Below, in pieces: positions 22,601 through 37,600 of a DNA stretch of 64,000 bases (within the stretch, counting starts at the first letter, position 1; every line of letters starts with the position of its first letter). Source of the stretch: Haliclystus octoradiatus (taxonomy: Eukaryota > Cnidaria > Staurozoa > Stauromedusae > Haliclystidae); NCBI GenBank assembly GCA_916610825.1, contig OU744446.1, forward strand, positions 23,884,445-23,948,444, given 5' to 3'. Both the position numbers and the translations under genes were made by a program. Below the pieces are notes generated by a model. The model had not been told where the DNA came from, searched no databases, and worked only from the letters and a program-made list of their open reading frames with translations.

Positions 22601-25600
22601 CCACTACCATTATTAAAAAGAGTAATCAAAATTAAAATTTTATCAATCATGCTGTTTATTCTATCCAAGTGTGATCATCATGTTGCAAAACAGAGCTCCG
22701 AAGAATTCAACGTGGTGTTCAAAACTGGGCAGCCAAAATATTACTTTGGAAATCAAAGTATGGAAGATGCATTGCAGCAGCTCAACTGGCTATATATCAC
22801 TGAGACCATTCAACTAAGAACTGCATGTCAAGCTCATGTTGCTATGTCTGGACATGCAGGAGAAACACTCCAATCATTTTTAAAAAATCACCCAAAAGTT
22901 TATAACATTATATGCATCATTATTTATTGCCAATAGTAAAAACAGACAGGGGAAACGCTCATTTGCGTTTAGAGGACCACAATTTCTAAATCAGTACGAC
23001 GCTTTCAACGATTTAAAAAGAGATCAATTCAAAAAGCAAATAAAAATTACCTTATTATAAAAAAGAACTTGAATATAATTATATAGTATATAAACTAGTA
23101 GTATAGAAACTGTAAACATTATTAAACATTGCTTATGTGTCTTTAAATAAACCATTATCAATAAAAAAATCAATCAATAATAACACTTTATGTGGCCACA
23201 AAAGTTAACCAGATAAAAAGGCTAAAACCACCATTGATCTACATGAATAACTTAACTCACAAGAGCGATGTGCCCTGAAAAACAATAAGTAATAAAATAA
23301 TAACGAATTCCGATTCATCTTCAAACTACGAATGTTTTGAATTATATTGTTGGTCAATTTGAAGACATATTGTGTTTTACCTGCACTTTTCAGGCCAAAT
23401 AAATAAATTAACATAAATACATTTTTACAAACTATCGATAGCTTCATAGTTACACTTACACAGAAAAAGGATGGGTCAAAAAAACCTCCGATATTCTTAT
23501 GACTTTAATTTAGATAATTCAATTTTCTACATACATCTGCATTCATCTTTCGTTCATTTAAAATTGAACATAAACAGGAATCCATGTTGAATACTAACAA
23601 TGATCATTGCATCTTTTACTAACCTGAATGTCGTTGCATTGTGCGTGTGACTTCATTAACATAGCAACTCCTTTGAGACATTCTTGTAACGAAGATTGAT
23701 CGTTTTGACATGTAGCTAAATTTCCAACTAGGCATGCTCCATTAACCAAAACCTACAAAAGGAGACATATGAAATCATTTATTTCAAAGAGATATTCCTT
23801 CTACAATATTTTCCTTGCAATCTTCCTGATTTGCATGTACATTGTACAGACTGGCACATACCAGTAAAAAACATACAATATTGCTATCTTGGCAGAGGGA
23901 TAGCATCAGACTAAAGTAAAATGTGGGAAAATCTTTATAGCTCATAATAGCAGTGATATTATTCCATAAAAATTATATAAACAATAGCATGAAGTTACGC
24001 AAGCACAAACAACTACACTTGATATGATCATGTGAAAATGTACACACATATTTAATAATGACATGGCAATCATATAAATATCAGAATCTAGTAACGGATC
24101 CAAAAGGCTATGACCACCTACCTGCTGACTACATCCTCGTTCGGTTAGAACATTTGAGATAATATTCCCATTTGCATATTGCTCCTAACAAGAAACAACA
24201 TAATAATTGTAACCATGGCAATGCATAATTAATAACCCTTCTGACATCATTTATGCAGAGTTCAACTCATAGAATATTCCGTTTTTAGTTCCATCGGATT
24301 TTTGGGGCATTGACAACATACCAAAACATGCAGTTAAAATTAGGAATTGCATTCAAGACTATATCATGTATTTTATTTTATTGAACAATGAATTATTTCA
24401 AAGTGTTATGATCCACTTGATAAAAGCCATATCAGATTATAAATGATTTTGTAATAGGGATAATAATGCTTGTTGGTTGTAAAGGTTTGATAAGTTCAAT
24501 TATTTTATTTATACAATGTATGTGTACAATTAGACTGTTGCTATTTGCTGATTATTGATCTAATACATACCGGTATTAACCAACGTAATTTTGTTAATAA
24601 GCAACTGGCGCACAGTTACCTATGAGCTATTGAACAATTGGCGCACAGTTTCTTATGAGCTATTGATATTTGCATAATGGGTTCGTAAGGAGAAAACATG
24701 AATGCATTATAAAACTACATGCCGCCTCGGCATGTAATTTTTAACTTCGACTTTCCTCCTGAAGTGTCTCGAGTGCGCCAAATATGAATAGCTAATAGGA
24801 AACTGTGCGCCAATTGATTTGTATTAAAATTAGCACAACTTTTACAAGCATTTACATGACTTTCTTGCTTAAAAAATGTTTTTGAAAACTCTTGATCAAA
24901 TTGGAAACTCTCATTGGTGATATCAAGTTCGAATTGTAAGATCGATTGTGTTTTCGAACCTAGTTTTGCTCTGATGATTGGCGTCAAACTCTAAACCAAT
25001 CAGATTGATCGAATTACTTTGGTTATAATACAATGATATTTGGCGCAAGAGAAAAGGAGAAAACAAGAAGGGACCATAAAATCACAAGCCGCCACGGCGA
25101 ACTAATCACAAACCAATCAAATTGATTGAATTTCTGAAGCCTAATAATACCTGAATGATACGATGTCGATGCCATTCATTACCCAATGAAAGGGAGGCAA
25201 GGATTTTTAGAGATATTTCTTTCATCTAAACACAGAGAATACAAATTATTTCAATACAATGGCGACATGAAGAAGATTGATAGACAAATACAATTATTTA
25301 AACAAATTATTTGAAATGATTTCAATTTGTTTAAGTCTAAACCGACCTTCTGGTCTTTAGCAGTGGCCATCAAAAGGATTGTCACAAGAATTGATGTATT
25401 TTTCTAGAATAATAGACAAAATCAATAAGCATCACTTTCAGTAGAAGGATTAAATGAAAAATGATAATGATTAATTGATATTGTCAAAATAATAATTGTG
25501 TTTTCAATATTTTTAGATTTTCTCATTTGGATGCAATAAAAATATGGAGGACATGCAGATACATAATTATTCTTCACTTATTCTAGAATTTTTGCAACTT

Positions 25601-28600
25601 TCAACAATTCCTGATCATGGCAAATTCAAACAAATTACATTCCGTGTGGTTTAGTTAACCCAGTTCTGATATGTTTTGACCAACGCGACATGTCAAAACA
25701 TTAAATTAATGTTAATCCATTGAAGAATGTTGAAAATAAACTCTGTTCTCCATATTTTTTTGTATCCAAACGAGAACACCTAAAAATATCGATAACTTCT
25801 CATTATGAATAAATTTGTTGGAACAACAGTGATACATTTTTGTGAAAATGCCGTAGCTGAGGTAAAAAAAAAGTTGTTGAGGATGTTATTGATATCGACC
25901 AAAGAAGCTGTTTTTAGATTTGAATTATTCAATGGTTGAAGTTTTAATTACAGTTTAGTTGGATTATTTACATTAAGGTAAGAAAATATTATGATTTATG
26001 ACCTTATTAAAACTCTTGAAATCGCAAATATGAGTTGAGCTATCTTAGTTCTAATTATAATATCTCGATAAGAGCAATGGTTGTAAATGCACTCTATTGA
26101 TCTCAGCCGCGACACTGCAAATTAATTTCAACAGATTCCATGGCAGATATGCCTCGATTGTAAGCGTACGGTATCTGATTCAATATCAAATTAGGGTTTG
26201 CTATTTATTATTTTAAATTATCATACCTCAATAAGAGCTGGTAATGTTCCTTGGTCTTCAACAATCAAACTTGGAGTCATTAAGGACAGCAATGCAATAT
26301 TTTATTATTATACAAAGCAATTGGCACTACAGTTTCCCTCTTGTGCGCCAGATATCAATAGCTTATAGGAAACTGTGGGCCAATTGCTTAATGTATCACA
26401 GAATGTTTACTGGTGTGATTGATAGTAGAGGAATAAATCTCATAGAGGTCCAAAATTGAGTTCTACAATTCAGATGTGTTTTGAACTTTGGTTTTCTTTT
26501 CATCTACCAGATCAGATTGGGCCAAACACACATGAGTTCAGATTTGGATGTATTTTAAAGTAGTTTGATATTAATACAGTGTAATCTCATTAATATCACC
26601 ATCCTGGTACAGCCAAAAATAATGATAATAAGCGGGTCATGATATTAACCGGAGTGAAAAATGAGTGATTTGAGATGCGTTATGATATCAACAGCATTCA
26701 TATAAGCTAAGCAAGTAAGCTATTAGCCAAGCTACACTTTAGAGAATAGCGTGTCGTGTGTACAATTGGGTTCGAAAAAATAAGGGATTTTCAGCTGTTT
26801 TCAAGTTTTATAAGCAGAAGAAAAATAATTTTCTTTCTTTTCTGTGGAAGACAAAAAGTGAAAAGGTGCAAATTTTTATCATATTTTATGAAGATATATG
26901 GGCATATTCGATACCAATTTTCAAACGCATGTTGAAAACTTACTTATTTTAGAAAGTGTTTGATGAATACTGCTGATAACAAATTGGATAAATGATGGTT
27001 GATTTTACTTTTTACTTTTTAGATTACTTAAATGTAGAAAATACTGTTTTACTTTCTAAGATCAATGTAGTTTCATTTAATTTAAATTTGTAAAGCGCTT
27101 AGAGGTTTTTGATATAAGCGCTATATAAATGTATATATTATTATTATTGTGATTAACCATTGAAATAAAAGCTGTGTAAAACATTTACAAGATTTAATCT
27201 TTTTCAGAGCCAGTTTCTATCAAACTCAACTACTTCCATCTGGCACTCGACCATTTCACTCCGGATTAATCCAACATTATATCATTGGGACCGCAGTAGA
27301 ATAATTTACATAAAAGTCATGTTAATAAATTATTACAAATAGCAGCCTGGCGATTATCAAACATCTACAAATTTTGTGATATGCTTCCACTACCATTATT
27401 AAAAAGAGTTATCAAAAGTAAAATTATCAATCCTGCTGTTTAGAGCTGGTAAAAATTATCATACCTCAATAAGAGCTGGTAATGTTCCTTGGTCTTCAAC
27501 AATCAAACTTAGAGTCATTAAGGACAGCAATGCAATATTTTCCTTCATTGAACAAAGTCTTAGGATTGGTGGAAGAACACCAGCTTCGATTGCTATGAAA
27601 AAGATGATGTAAGCTTGAGAATCATTTTTACCTGTTTTTGAACATTGATAATTTGGTTCCTTATCTTGATAAGAGGATCAGCCCACATCCTGTTTTTATA
27701 CATTGAATTTGGAACTTCTGTGAGGATGTCATTATGTCATAATCATGAGCTTATAATTGTTAGGAATATGATCACAAAGGTACCAGACAGCAGCTATGTT
27801 TAGATTTCCTCATACAAACACTTGAGACGTTGGCGTTGGTAGACAACTGGAAAAACACTTGACCACAGCTGCCGAGTGGTAACTCTTTTATTACCGAAAT
27901 TGTAAGTGTTGGCGAGAAACAAAAAGAAATTAAGCTCCAGTATCTTACCTTTCGCTTTGAATTCTTTAGTTTTACATAACACCATCATTGCACTGATAGC
28001 ATTAATCAATGTATTTTCCTCTTTTTCGTTACAATTTGCTAAAATACTGAAAAAAATCACAAAATTAATTCTAATTCTACTAATCCGTTTTTTACCATGA
28101 TTGAATGTTAATAGGTGGCCTTTAGTTAGATGGGCAGTTTTTGCGAGACAGAAGCGAAGGTAGTCTATGTCATGATTGGTTTGATTCTATTTCTATTTCG
28201 GATGTTGTTATTTCTCTTTCAATATATTGTTATTATTGTTTACTAACCATTGTTAAATCTGTTGTTATTTGTTACAGTATTGTATAGTTATTTATGTATT
28301 AAATATATTTGTTATGCGTCTTGTGGCATGACGTCAGTCACTAAATTAAATTATAAAACTGCAATTACTACTTTTTTCTGCATGTGGTTGAAATAAATAA
28401 AAATCATAATCTATACTGTTTATACACCACTTCTATTGTGATGAACGCTTTAGATCGCGTTGGCGCTTATTTGATGGAATTTGGTAAGGATTTTTTGATA
28501 GACTGCAATTTACAATTTCCAAATTATGCAAACATTTACTCTTAAAATCTTAAACTCTTAAAGTTTTACAAGGTTTTAATTGGTTTTGATCAACCGTTCA

Positions 28601-31600
28601 TCGTAACAAATTGTTTATCAAGTAAGATGCCTCGTCGAGCAAGAAACAGTACGGACGCCTCATTTGTCTCTTCTGGCCCCTCAACGTCAGTGTTATCAAC
28701 TTTGTCTTCTGCTGAACGTCAATCGCTGGTAAATGAAATTGCACAAGCTGTTGCTGCTATTTCAGCGAATCCGCCAGCAGCTGAATCATCGCCAGCAACA
28801 AGTCAAATGGGTGGAGCAACTAATGTAAGTGCACAAATGCATCAAAGTACAGGTATGTGGTCAGTTCCATTTATTTATGGTCGGTTCGTTTATGAGTACT
28901 TTCTCGTTAACATCGTCTGCTAGCGCCGTAGCTGCTTCGCCATCTTTGCTGTTTACTTCTGAAGCGCTGCAGCTTCCAACAATGACGCCCGCAGTGGTGG
29001 AAAATCCATCTCTACCATCACATGAAACCTATAGGCAGCTTGTCCTTGGTCCTGGCTGTCATCCTGTTTCGTCAAAATTGGTGGATCAAATCGTCAATGG
29101 GAAGTTCGTAGAGTTGGGAGAGTTGATCATGCAGTCATCTGGCCATCAAACGGAGGCAGAATCTCAATTGCTATTCGATGGTAGGGTGGTGATTACCCCT
29201 CCTAGTTAATGGTCAAGCATGGCTTCAGTTTGACAGGGCGTTTCGTGAAAATGCTGCTGTGTGCCAACTAAAAGATTGGTCATCAATTAACACTCAGCTC
29301 TATAGCTTTTACACCGCTGTCTCGATTTCTCGACCAGTGTCACATGCTTCGTCAACGCTTGGACAGCCAGAAGCAAACGGCTCACCTCAAAGTCGACTAT
29401 TTGCCATTCTTGGGATTACAGTTTATGTTCGTCCTGGTTTTCAACGTGTCGCTATGCTCACAAATGTCTCTCGTGCTCTGGTTTACATCGTATCGTCAAA
29501 TGTAGCAATCGGCAACCTGCCAAGGTTTCATTCAGCAACAAACGCCCTGCGGGGGAAGCTTTGGTTCATCCTACATCCAGGCAGCCTGATCGGCGTTAGC
29601 AGGACGATGTTTTATTGTGGGGTGGGCATGATTAATCTTTTAAAAGTAATGCATGCTATATTAAACAGCTATTCTTATTACTACTTGTTTGCTTTTATAT
29701 GTGATTAATTGATTTTAATTTCATGCATAATTACTGTCTTCGAATTTTATGTTAAAATTTTGATTAGTTTTCAGTTCGATTTATTAGATGATTTGTTTTT
29801 GTTGCTTTTATCAGTTTTGTTTTTTCTTTGCGTCAATTACGTGTCTGTAGTTAACCTCAATGTTCGTACTTCTGTGACATGTGCAAGCCCCGTTGTTCTT
29901 ACTGTCAGGCGTCGTCTGTAAGTCTCATATAATAATAATATGTAATAATTGAGACGGTATTGCCATTTAGAAGGCACTCAAAAAGTTTCACAAGTTTCAC
30001 ATGGCGCATTGCTTTTCTTTGATTGATGTGTTTTTTATTAAATCAGATTATATTGTTTTTAAGGATTGACAATTTGAGATACTTTAACGGACCATCCTTT
30101 ATGTCATTTGTGCAAAAGTTAGCTCGGGCAGTAACATATGTACGCTTTCCAATTTGAAAATTCACATAACGCATTGAAACGTTAAAAATTTCTTGCATTC
30201 AATCCGTAGCATTTGATATTGATTTAGTTTTGAAATGTCGGCTTTGACAGAGTGTCTTGATTCGTTACAATATTCACTTAAACAGGCTGTAATACGTTTT
30301 CAAGAGATTGCTTTTGTATAAGGTAGACACGCGATCACGTGGTTGGAATTTGTGCTATTGTTCACAAATTCATGCAGGGAATACATGCCAATAACTCGTT
30401 ACGTATAACGTTTCGCAATATCTCGATTCATTTATCTGCAGAATATATCCATTATTACTTTGTCAATTCAGCTTTCAATTTGTGGTGAATGTCGAATGAT
30501 ATTTATCTATCTGTCCGCACAAGTGTTTTTTCAACGCGTCATTTATTAACTGTTAACTAATAACTGTTAAATGTCATCACGCCACGTAGCAGTGCGACGG
30601 AATAATTCGGAATAGAAGTAATTGATAGGGGCTTTATCATACAGCTACTAGTGCCTTGTCTCTTTCATTTATTCCACGTTATTTCGGCGTTACTGTTTAA
30701 TCCGCAATTCGGCGATATTGTTTAATCCGCTTTTTTTTTTTTCTTTTAATTTAATTCACAATCTTTTTCAGTGTTGTTTGGCTTGCCACCCGTCTCACAA
30801 GTGTCGCCATTACAGGCAGATTATTTTGAAAGGCAGCTGACTAATCATCCAAATCGTGAATTTGTCCACTACATGGTGTATGGTATCATCTATGTTTTTC
30901 ACTTATGGTTTCAGGATCATCAACCTTAAATGTTGTCCAAGCGTAATAAGTCGTCGTCTGATGCAAATCCTTCAGTCATCGATGAGTACATTGCTAATTA
31001 CATTTGAAACCATTGCTGCTTTTGATTTTTGTAATAAACTAAAAAAGCATTCATAAATTAATTTTTCTTTTCTACAGCACTGTAGAAAATCAAAATATAA
31101 TTGGTTAATATTTTCCTCTATAGTCATTTTTAAAATCTAGCTTTATTTGCCAATTCACAACCACCATCAGCACCAATCAGCATCAGTGCGGATGATACCT
31201 GTTCTCCGGGCTGACCCAGATCAAGCACATCTGAGTATATATAAATGCTAAAACAACAAATGGTGATGATGATAAACATGATAAACAATTTACCCCGGTT
31301 GTGAACAATTTTCGTGTTACATAAGAATCTCAAGAGGAGATTGCATATGAAACTGGGGATGAAGCTGAAGAAAAAGGAGAAGAAATCTGTGACAAATCGG
31401 TTGCAGGAAGTCAACCTACAAAAAGAAACATTTTAGCTGGCCTTATTCCTCTGGCACAAATTGCTGGGAAAGTGGCGTCTGCCATAGATTGCACCGGTCA
31501 ACTGACGAACAAAAATGAACTGTGGACAGCACTATCAAAATCAATGATGCTAATTGCTACTGGGAGTCATAGTTTGGATACTGTGAGAAGGAAAATGTTT

Positions 31601-34600
31601 GAAAATGATTTAGATCCAGATTTTAAAGTGATTTGTGATACCAGTTATCCAATCGAATCTTCGCTGTTTGGGGACAATTTCACAGAAAGACTTGAATCAG
31701 TGTCAAAAAGCAGGAAAGCTGCCAAGCAACTGGCCAAAATAACATATAATACAGCCGCAGTTGATGTTTGAAAAATTCAAGGTAGACCTTACAATCAAAG
31801 ATCTAATAATATTCAAATAAATCAAAACTAGAAAGAAATCAAAGAATAAATCCCAATTTAAATCTGATAATAAAGGACGAATGTGTAGATGAAGTAAACA
31901 GTTTTAAATATCTTTTATTAATTACGATTGATAAACATTTAAATTTTAATGGACACATTGAGCAACTTGTTGCTAAGGAAAACAAAGGATTAGATATTAT
32001 GAAATACCTTAAATATATTATTCCCTTCCACAGTAGAAAGATTTTAAGTAACACATTGGTTTTACCTCACCTTGATTATTGCTCGTCTGTTTGGGGTAGC
32101 TGTAATCAGGGACTATTAAATCATCTATAAAAATCGCAAAATAGAGGTATACGAATTGTGCTTCATTGCGATCATCGTACTCCGATATCGGAAATGCTTG
32201 TGAACTGGCTGAGCATCAGAGACAGAATTAGTCGTCACTAAGTAACTATTATGCACAAAATCAAGAATCACGGACTCCGTTATTGACCTGTGGGTAATTT
32301 CATCCAACTCCACTAACTCAAACCAAAATTCATACTAATAACAATTTCTTTGTTGATTGCCACCCTCCTCGATCCTTCTATGCCACTGATATAATACTGT
32401 GGAATAGACTGCCATCTTCATTGAAAAATAGCAAACATCCTGTGACGTCCAAACAGATATACCTGTTAAATCTACTGGAGAATCGGAATACATGCTCTTA
32501 GCCAATTTCTTATTATTAATTATCCATAATGAAATCTTCTGTTTATTTACTATAGTTAGATATCTAGATATCTACTGATAGCGTCAGTTTTATAAGGAGA
32601 ATATGCTACTTGGCATATTTTTTTCAATACTGTTATTATACTAAGTATCAGCTCCCCTGTAAATAAGTTTTGTAAAACTTATGCGGGATTCTGAATAAAT
32701 GATGATGATGATGATGATGTGCGTACTCTCATATACAGGAATATATTGCAGAAACAAGCAAACTACGTCGGGAATCAACCTTATTTATCAGTTTTATTAA
32801 ACCTCACAAATCAGTAACTAAGAATACAATATCAAATCGGATCCGGAAAGTGATGAAAGACTCAGGTATAAACGTGAGTATCTTTAGACCACATAGCACT
32901 AGATCGGCGTTGATTAGTAAAGCATATTTTAATAGTGTACCCATTCATGACATTTTACGAATTGCTTCTTGTAAGTCGGATTGCATATTCAAAAAGTTCT
33001 ACCTGAAGGAATTGAGACTCTGCAAAACAATCAGTGATAGTTGCGGCCATCAAATCCTTTCAGATTCATTAGAAAAGTAATAAAGATATATTAATGATAT
33101 AGATGTCTTAACACCGTTGTGTTTTATAGTCGTTAATTGATATTTTCAACAGTTGATATTTTTTAGTTGGCGTTTGGAGGTTTGACAGAGAAGTAATAAA
33201 GATATATGAATGATATAGATGTCTTAACACCGTTGTGTTTTATAGTCGTTAATTGATATTTTCAACAGTTGATATTTTTTAGTTGGCGTTTGGAGGTTGG
33301 ACAGAGAAGTAATAAAGATATATGAATGATATAGATGTCTTAACACCGTTGTGTTTTATAGTCGTTAATTGATATTTTCAACAGTTGATATTTTTTTCTC
33401 GTTCTCTGCAGTGCACATCCCTGGATCATTAAACGGGATTGCTGATTCTTTATCACGTTTTAATTGTCAGGCATTTCACCATACGGCACCAGCAGCACAC
33501 TACCACCCCACATCAATACCATCAGCTCTCCTGAAAAGATTGACCTAAGCCAATTACAGCATCAAAGCAAGGTATATATAGATAACGCTGTTGCCCCAAC
33601 AACAAGAAAAACGTACACATCTGCCAAACGGAAACATCTATTTTGCAAAGGTTCAGACATATGGAATCCATTACCAGCAACTGAACAGGTATTATGCCTA
33701 TATATAACAAAACTGGCACAGACTATACAGGCTAGCTCAATCAAAGTATATTTATCTGCAATTCGATCGCTGCATATATCCAAAGGACTCAAAGATCCTC
33801 TTAGCGGATGCTTATTGCTCAATAAAGTTCTCCAAGGTATTAAAATAATGCAATTTAATGTACCACGGGAGCGACTACCTGTAACTAGCAGCCTTATGTA
33901 TGTCATTCATAAAACATTGTCTTTCCCAGATAGCGATTCCTGTATGCTTTGGGTTGCATGCACATTAGCCTATTTTGGATTTCTGAGATCTTCAGAGTTC
34001 ACTGTGTCAAGCATGAAGGCATTCGACCAAAACACTGATCTTTAGATCTCAGATGTGGCATTTGAGAAACTTGATAAACCAAGCTGCCTCAGAGTCCACA
34101 TAAAGTCATCTAAAACAGACCGCTTCCACAAAGGTTGTTATCTGCATATTATTCGCGGGACTGCCCCTTTGTGCGCAATTGAAGCAATGATAAACTACCT
34201 CAATAAACGAGGTGACAGAACTGGTCAACTATTTGTATTCTCCAATGGCCAACCACTGTCTCGGATGCTTCTATCAACATGGCTTCAAGCACTTTTTGCG
34301 ACGGCAAATATTCCAGGAAAATTTAATACCCATAGTTTTAGAATAGGTGCCGCCACTGTTGCCGCAATAAACAGAGTACCAGATCATCTCATCAAAGCCT
34401 TAGGTCGTTGGACCAGCGATGCATTTACTTTATATATTCGTACTGCACCAGAAGCATTGGCCAGAATCTCAAATCTGCTATCTTAGGTATGTTGAATGTC
34501 TATCAATTTATTGTATGCCCCCTTTCGGTGCTTGGTTATAGTTGGTGGTAGGATCAGGCATCTCTGCCTTCTCCTCTTCAAGCACCTTGAAGGATGGTTT

Positions 34601-37600
34601 GGTGGTGTCATGTCTTCCTTTGGACTGCTAGCTCTTGCATATCGCTATAGTCACCTCCCACCAACTAAGCACCTATCCCAAATATCAGAGTAAGGTGAAG
34701 GGTTTAAACAAGCTTAATTAACATCTAAGCCCGGTTAGGCCATCATCCTTACAACTGATGTATTTATGCATGCATGCTATAAGATTGCAATTCTAGAAAG
34801 GGAGTGGGATCTATACACTTGCTCATTAATAGTAACCAGCTTTCTAGATCTAGCAATAGTTAGGATGTTTCTTTTCAATCCTCGGATTACCAGCCTGATG
34901 CAGAGTCCTGAACAAAAGTTTGCTCATTTTTATTGCTTTTGCTTGTTGCTCTGCTGATAAACCAATGTAGGGTTATCCTGCTCATTGCTATCTTCAGACA
35001 TATGCTTGTTGCAATGCTAATTACGCGTTGTAGGGTTAAGTGATGTATCTGCATATATTTTATGCAATGCTGAGCACCCGCTGTAGGGTAAACTACTGAT
35101 GCTGCCAACAGGCACAAGTGCAACTGCCTAGTTTAATTGGAAGAGGGCTGTGGAGGGCTATGTTTGATTATCGCCCCCCTCCCATACCATTGGGTAAGAA
35201 GGTGAATATAACTAGGATCTTCACTGACTTACCAGTGTGATTGGCCTTGGTTGGTGGTGTCAGGTCTGCCTTTGGACTGAAAGCTCTTGCATATCGCTAT
35301 AGTCACCTCCCACCAACCAAGCACCTATCCCAAATATCAGAGAAAAGTGAAAGGTTTAAGGTATATTCAATCAAATATATAGATTATTAAAGAATATTAA
35401 AGTATACATTATCTATAAATTTAAATATTTAAATAATATTTGTTGTGTGTATCAAAAAATTGTAGAAAGAAGTTCGACATTTTTAGAAATGTACAGTAGT
35501 CATTTATACTGTACCGAATGCGAATAGCTGCAATGCAGTGGTAATACTTTATACAGTCAGTATATTGAGACGAAAGATAATTACAGATGCAGAGGCAGAT
35601 CCTATTATCAAATGCGAAGCCAACATTAAAGAGCTGATAAAAATTGGATAAATGTGCGAGAAAATGATTTCAGAGAGTATTAATACTGAGTTTTTTTATC
35701 CACAGCAAGTTTTTTGTGATATTCTTGATCATAACGAAACCAAAACAAAAATTTGCTCTGAGGTTGAGGTATATGCAGCGACGGCACTGGATAATACTAA
35801 CAATAAAGAACCTCTAGCTGGTATTCCTAGGCAAGATCAAGATTTCAGTGAAATTTACGACCCTGCAGACAGACCTGGAATCCTAAATGACCTGCAAAGA
35901 GAAACATTGATAAATCGAGGTTCTTGTCAACCTAAATTAAAAGCATATCCTATAAATGCAGATTGAACCAGATTGAATACAGTATCAAGAACGATTGTTC
36001 TACTTGATTTGTGTGTGGATTATTTCCATTCGGACCAGGAAGAGAGAAAGCAGAAATTGCATGTGTCAATGGAGTAAGGGGCTGGGATAAAATCAAAAGC
36101 GTTGGGGAAAAGAAAAAGGGAAAGCTAGTTAGTTTTTTCAAGCAATTATCACAAAGCAGCTCTTGCTGACTTTATGCATTTTGCTACAGAGAAAGAGCGT
36201 CACGTTGATGTAATGTTGAGCTCACAGATACAGCGAGCAAAATTCCAAGCAGAGAGAGACCTCATGAGAAACAAGGAAGTAGTTGAAGTTTTGTTTGATA
36301 TAACCAGATATTTGAGTACCCAGGAGTTAGAATTTTGTGTTTCAGGCACTGAAGTAAACAGCAATTTTATGCAAATAATGGCTCTTGTTGCTCATCATAA
36401 CAGCAGTATGAGGGTATGGCTGGAAGATAAAAGAATGAAACCATACTCTATTAAGTATACATCTCCAGATTCTCAAAATTAATTTATCACAATATTAGCA
36501 AATATTGCACGAAAAATCATCAGTGATGAATTTGAAGAAGCAGGGATGTATTCGGTTACATCGGACTGTTTCGGACACATCTCCTGATACAAGCAATACT
36601 GATCAAATAGTTGTCGCTGTTCGGTATATTGACAATAAAAATCAACCAAGAGAAAGAATTATCGAAATGGAGGAAACCCATGACAAGACAAGGCAAAAGA
36701 TATAATAAAGTCCCTTGACGATAATGGCTTAAATATTGATCAGCTGGTATTCCAGTCATATGACTACATAGCATCTATGTCTAGAGAATTCAATGGTGCG
36801 CAGTGTTGTCTTCAATATGAATTACAAAGAACTGTTCCGTACATATCATGCCAGGGTCATAGATCCAACACCTTTATTGAGCATTGCTTTAAAACGGAAC
36901 TTATTTCTTCAATGTATGTGGTGCTGCAAGAGGTGTATGTGATTTTTAGCTCCAATTGTTACGGAAGCACGATATCAAAATCGCATATTGATCTTATCGA
37001 TGATACTTTGAAACTGAGAAATTTGTCAAATACCAGGTGAGTCTACAGAAGTGAGTCCATTGAAGCTATATGGAGGTCATTTGAAGCTGCCTGTGGTGCC
37101 TTATGCAAGACATTTTATCTGAGAAAATGGACCAGAAAGATCAAAGAAGGACTTTGGCACTCCAAAAGAACATTTTATCCTTCGATTTCATCTTTTCAAT
37201 AATGTTTATGCATATATTGATGAAAAAAACAAAGTTGGTAACAATAGAAATGCAAAAACAAACGTTAAACAAAACTTGATGCATTGACTTTGCTCAAAGA
37301 TACAGTCGACTCATTGAAAGAAATAAGAAGTAAGGAAGCAGATATGAATAAGCAAATAGAAGCTTCTGTTCCTTTGCTGACAAATTCGAAATTAATTCTT
37401 CAAAAGAATTTTCAAGACGTCACCGACAAAGAAGACAATCGCGCACAATGGACAGAAATCCAGAATCTACTGCAGACATTGGATTCTTCAAATTTTATCG
37501 GAAGTCGATGATTGAATTATTGGATCTCTGATACGTGAGTATACTGAGAATGCTGATATTTGCTTAGATAAAGCCACACTGGAATACTATATTTGCTTAG

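Larger units (their letters stand above)
28627..34705 (+). mobile_element. Decayed DIRS-like tyrosine-recombinase retrotransposon with internal insertions
   Basis: Parts occur in DIRS order: a gag-like frame (28627-29320), the start of the reverse transcriptase (30775-31015), the end of RNase H (33405-33540, HIPGSLNGIADSLSRF), and a tyrosine recombinase (33464-34486). Most of the RT/RH core is missing; the gap is filled by pieces of a second tyrosine-recombinase element and a LINE. A segment at 34600-34705 that recurs at 35240-35345 fits the internal complementary region of this class. Stops and frameshifts show it is dead. Sits in intron 6 of the FYVE-ARM gene, antisense to it. Confidence 0.75.

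Noticed and set aside
24715..24987. 90-codon minus-strand frame as a host gene
   Set aside because: It coincides with a dispersed repeat also present at 13.2-13.45 kb, where the frame is broken.
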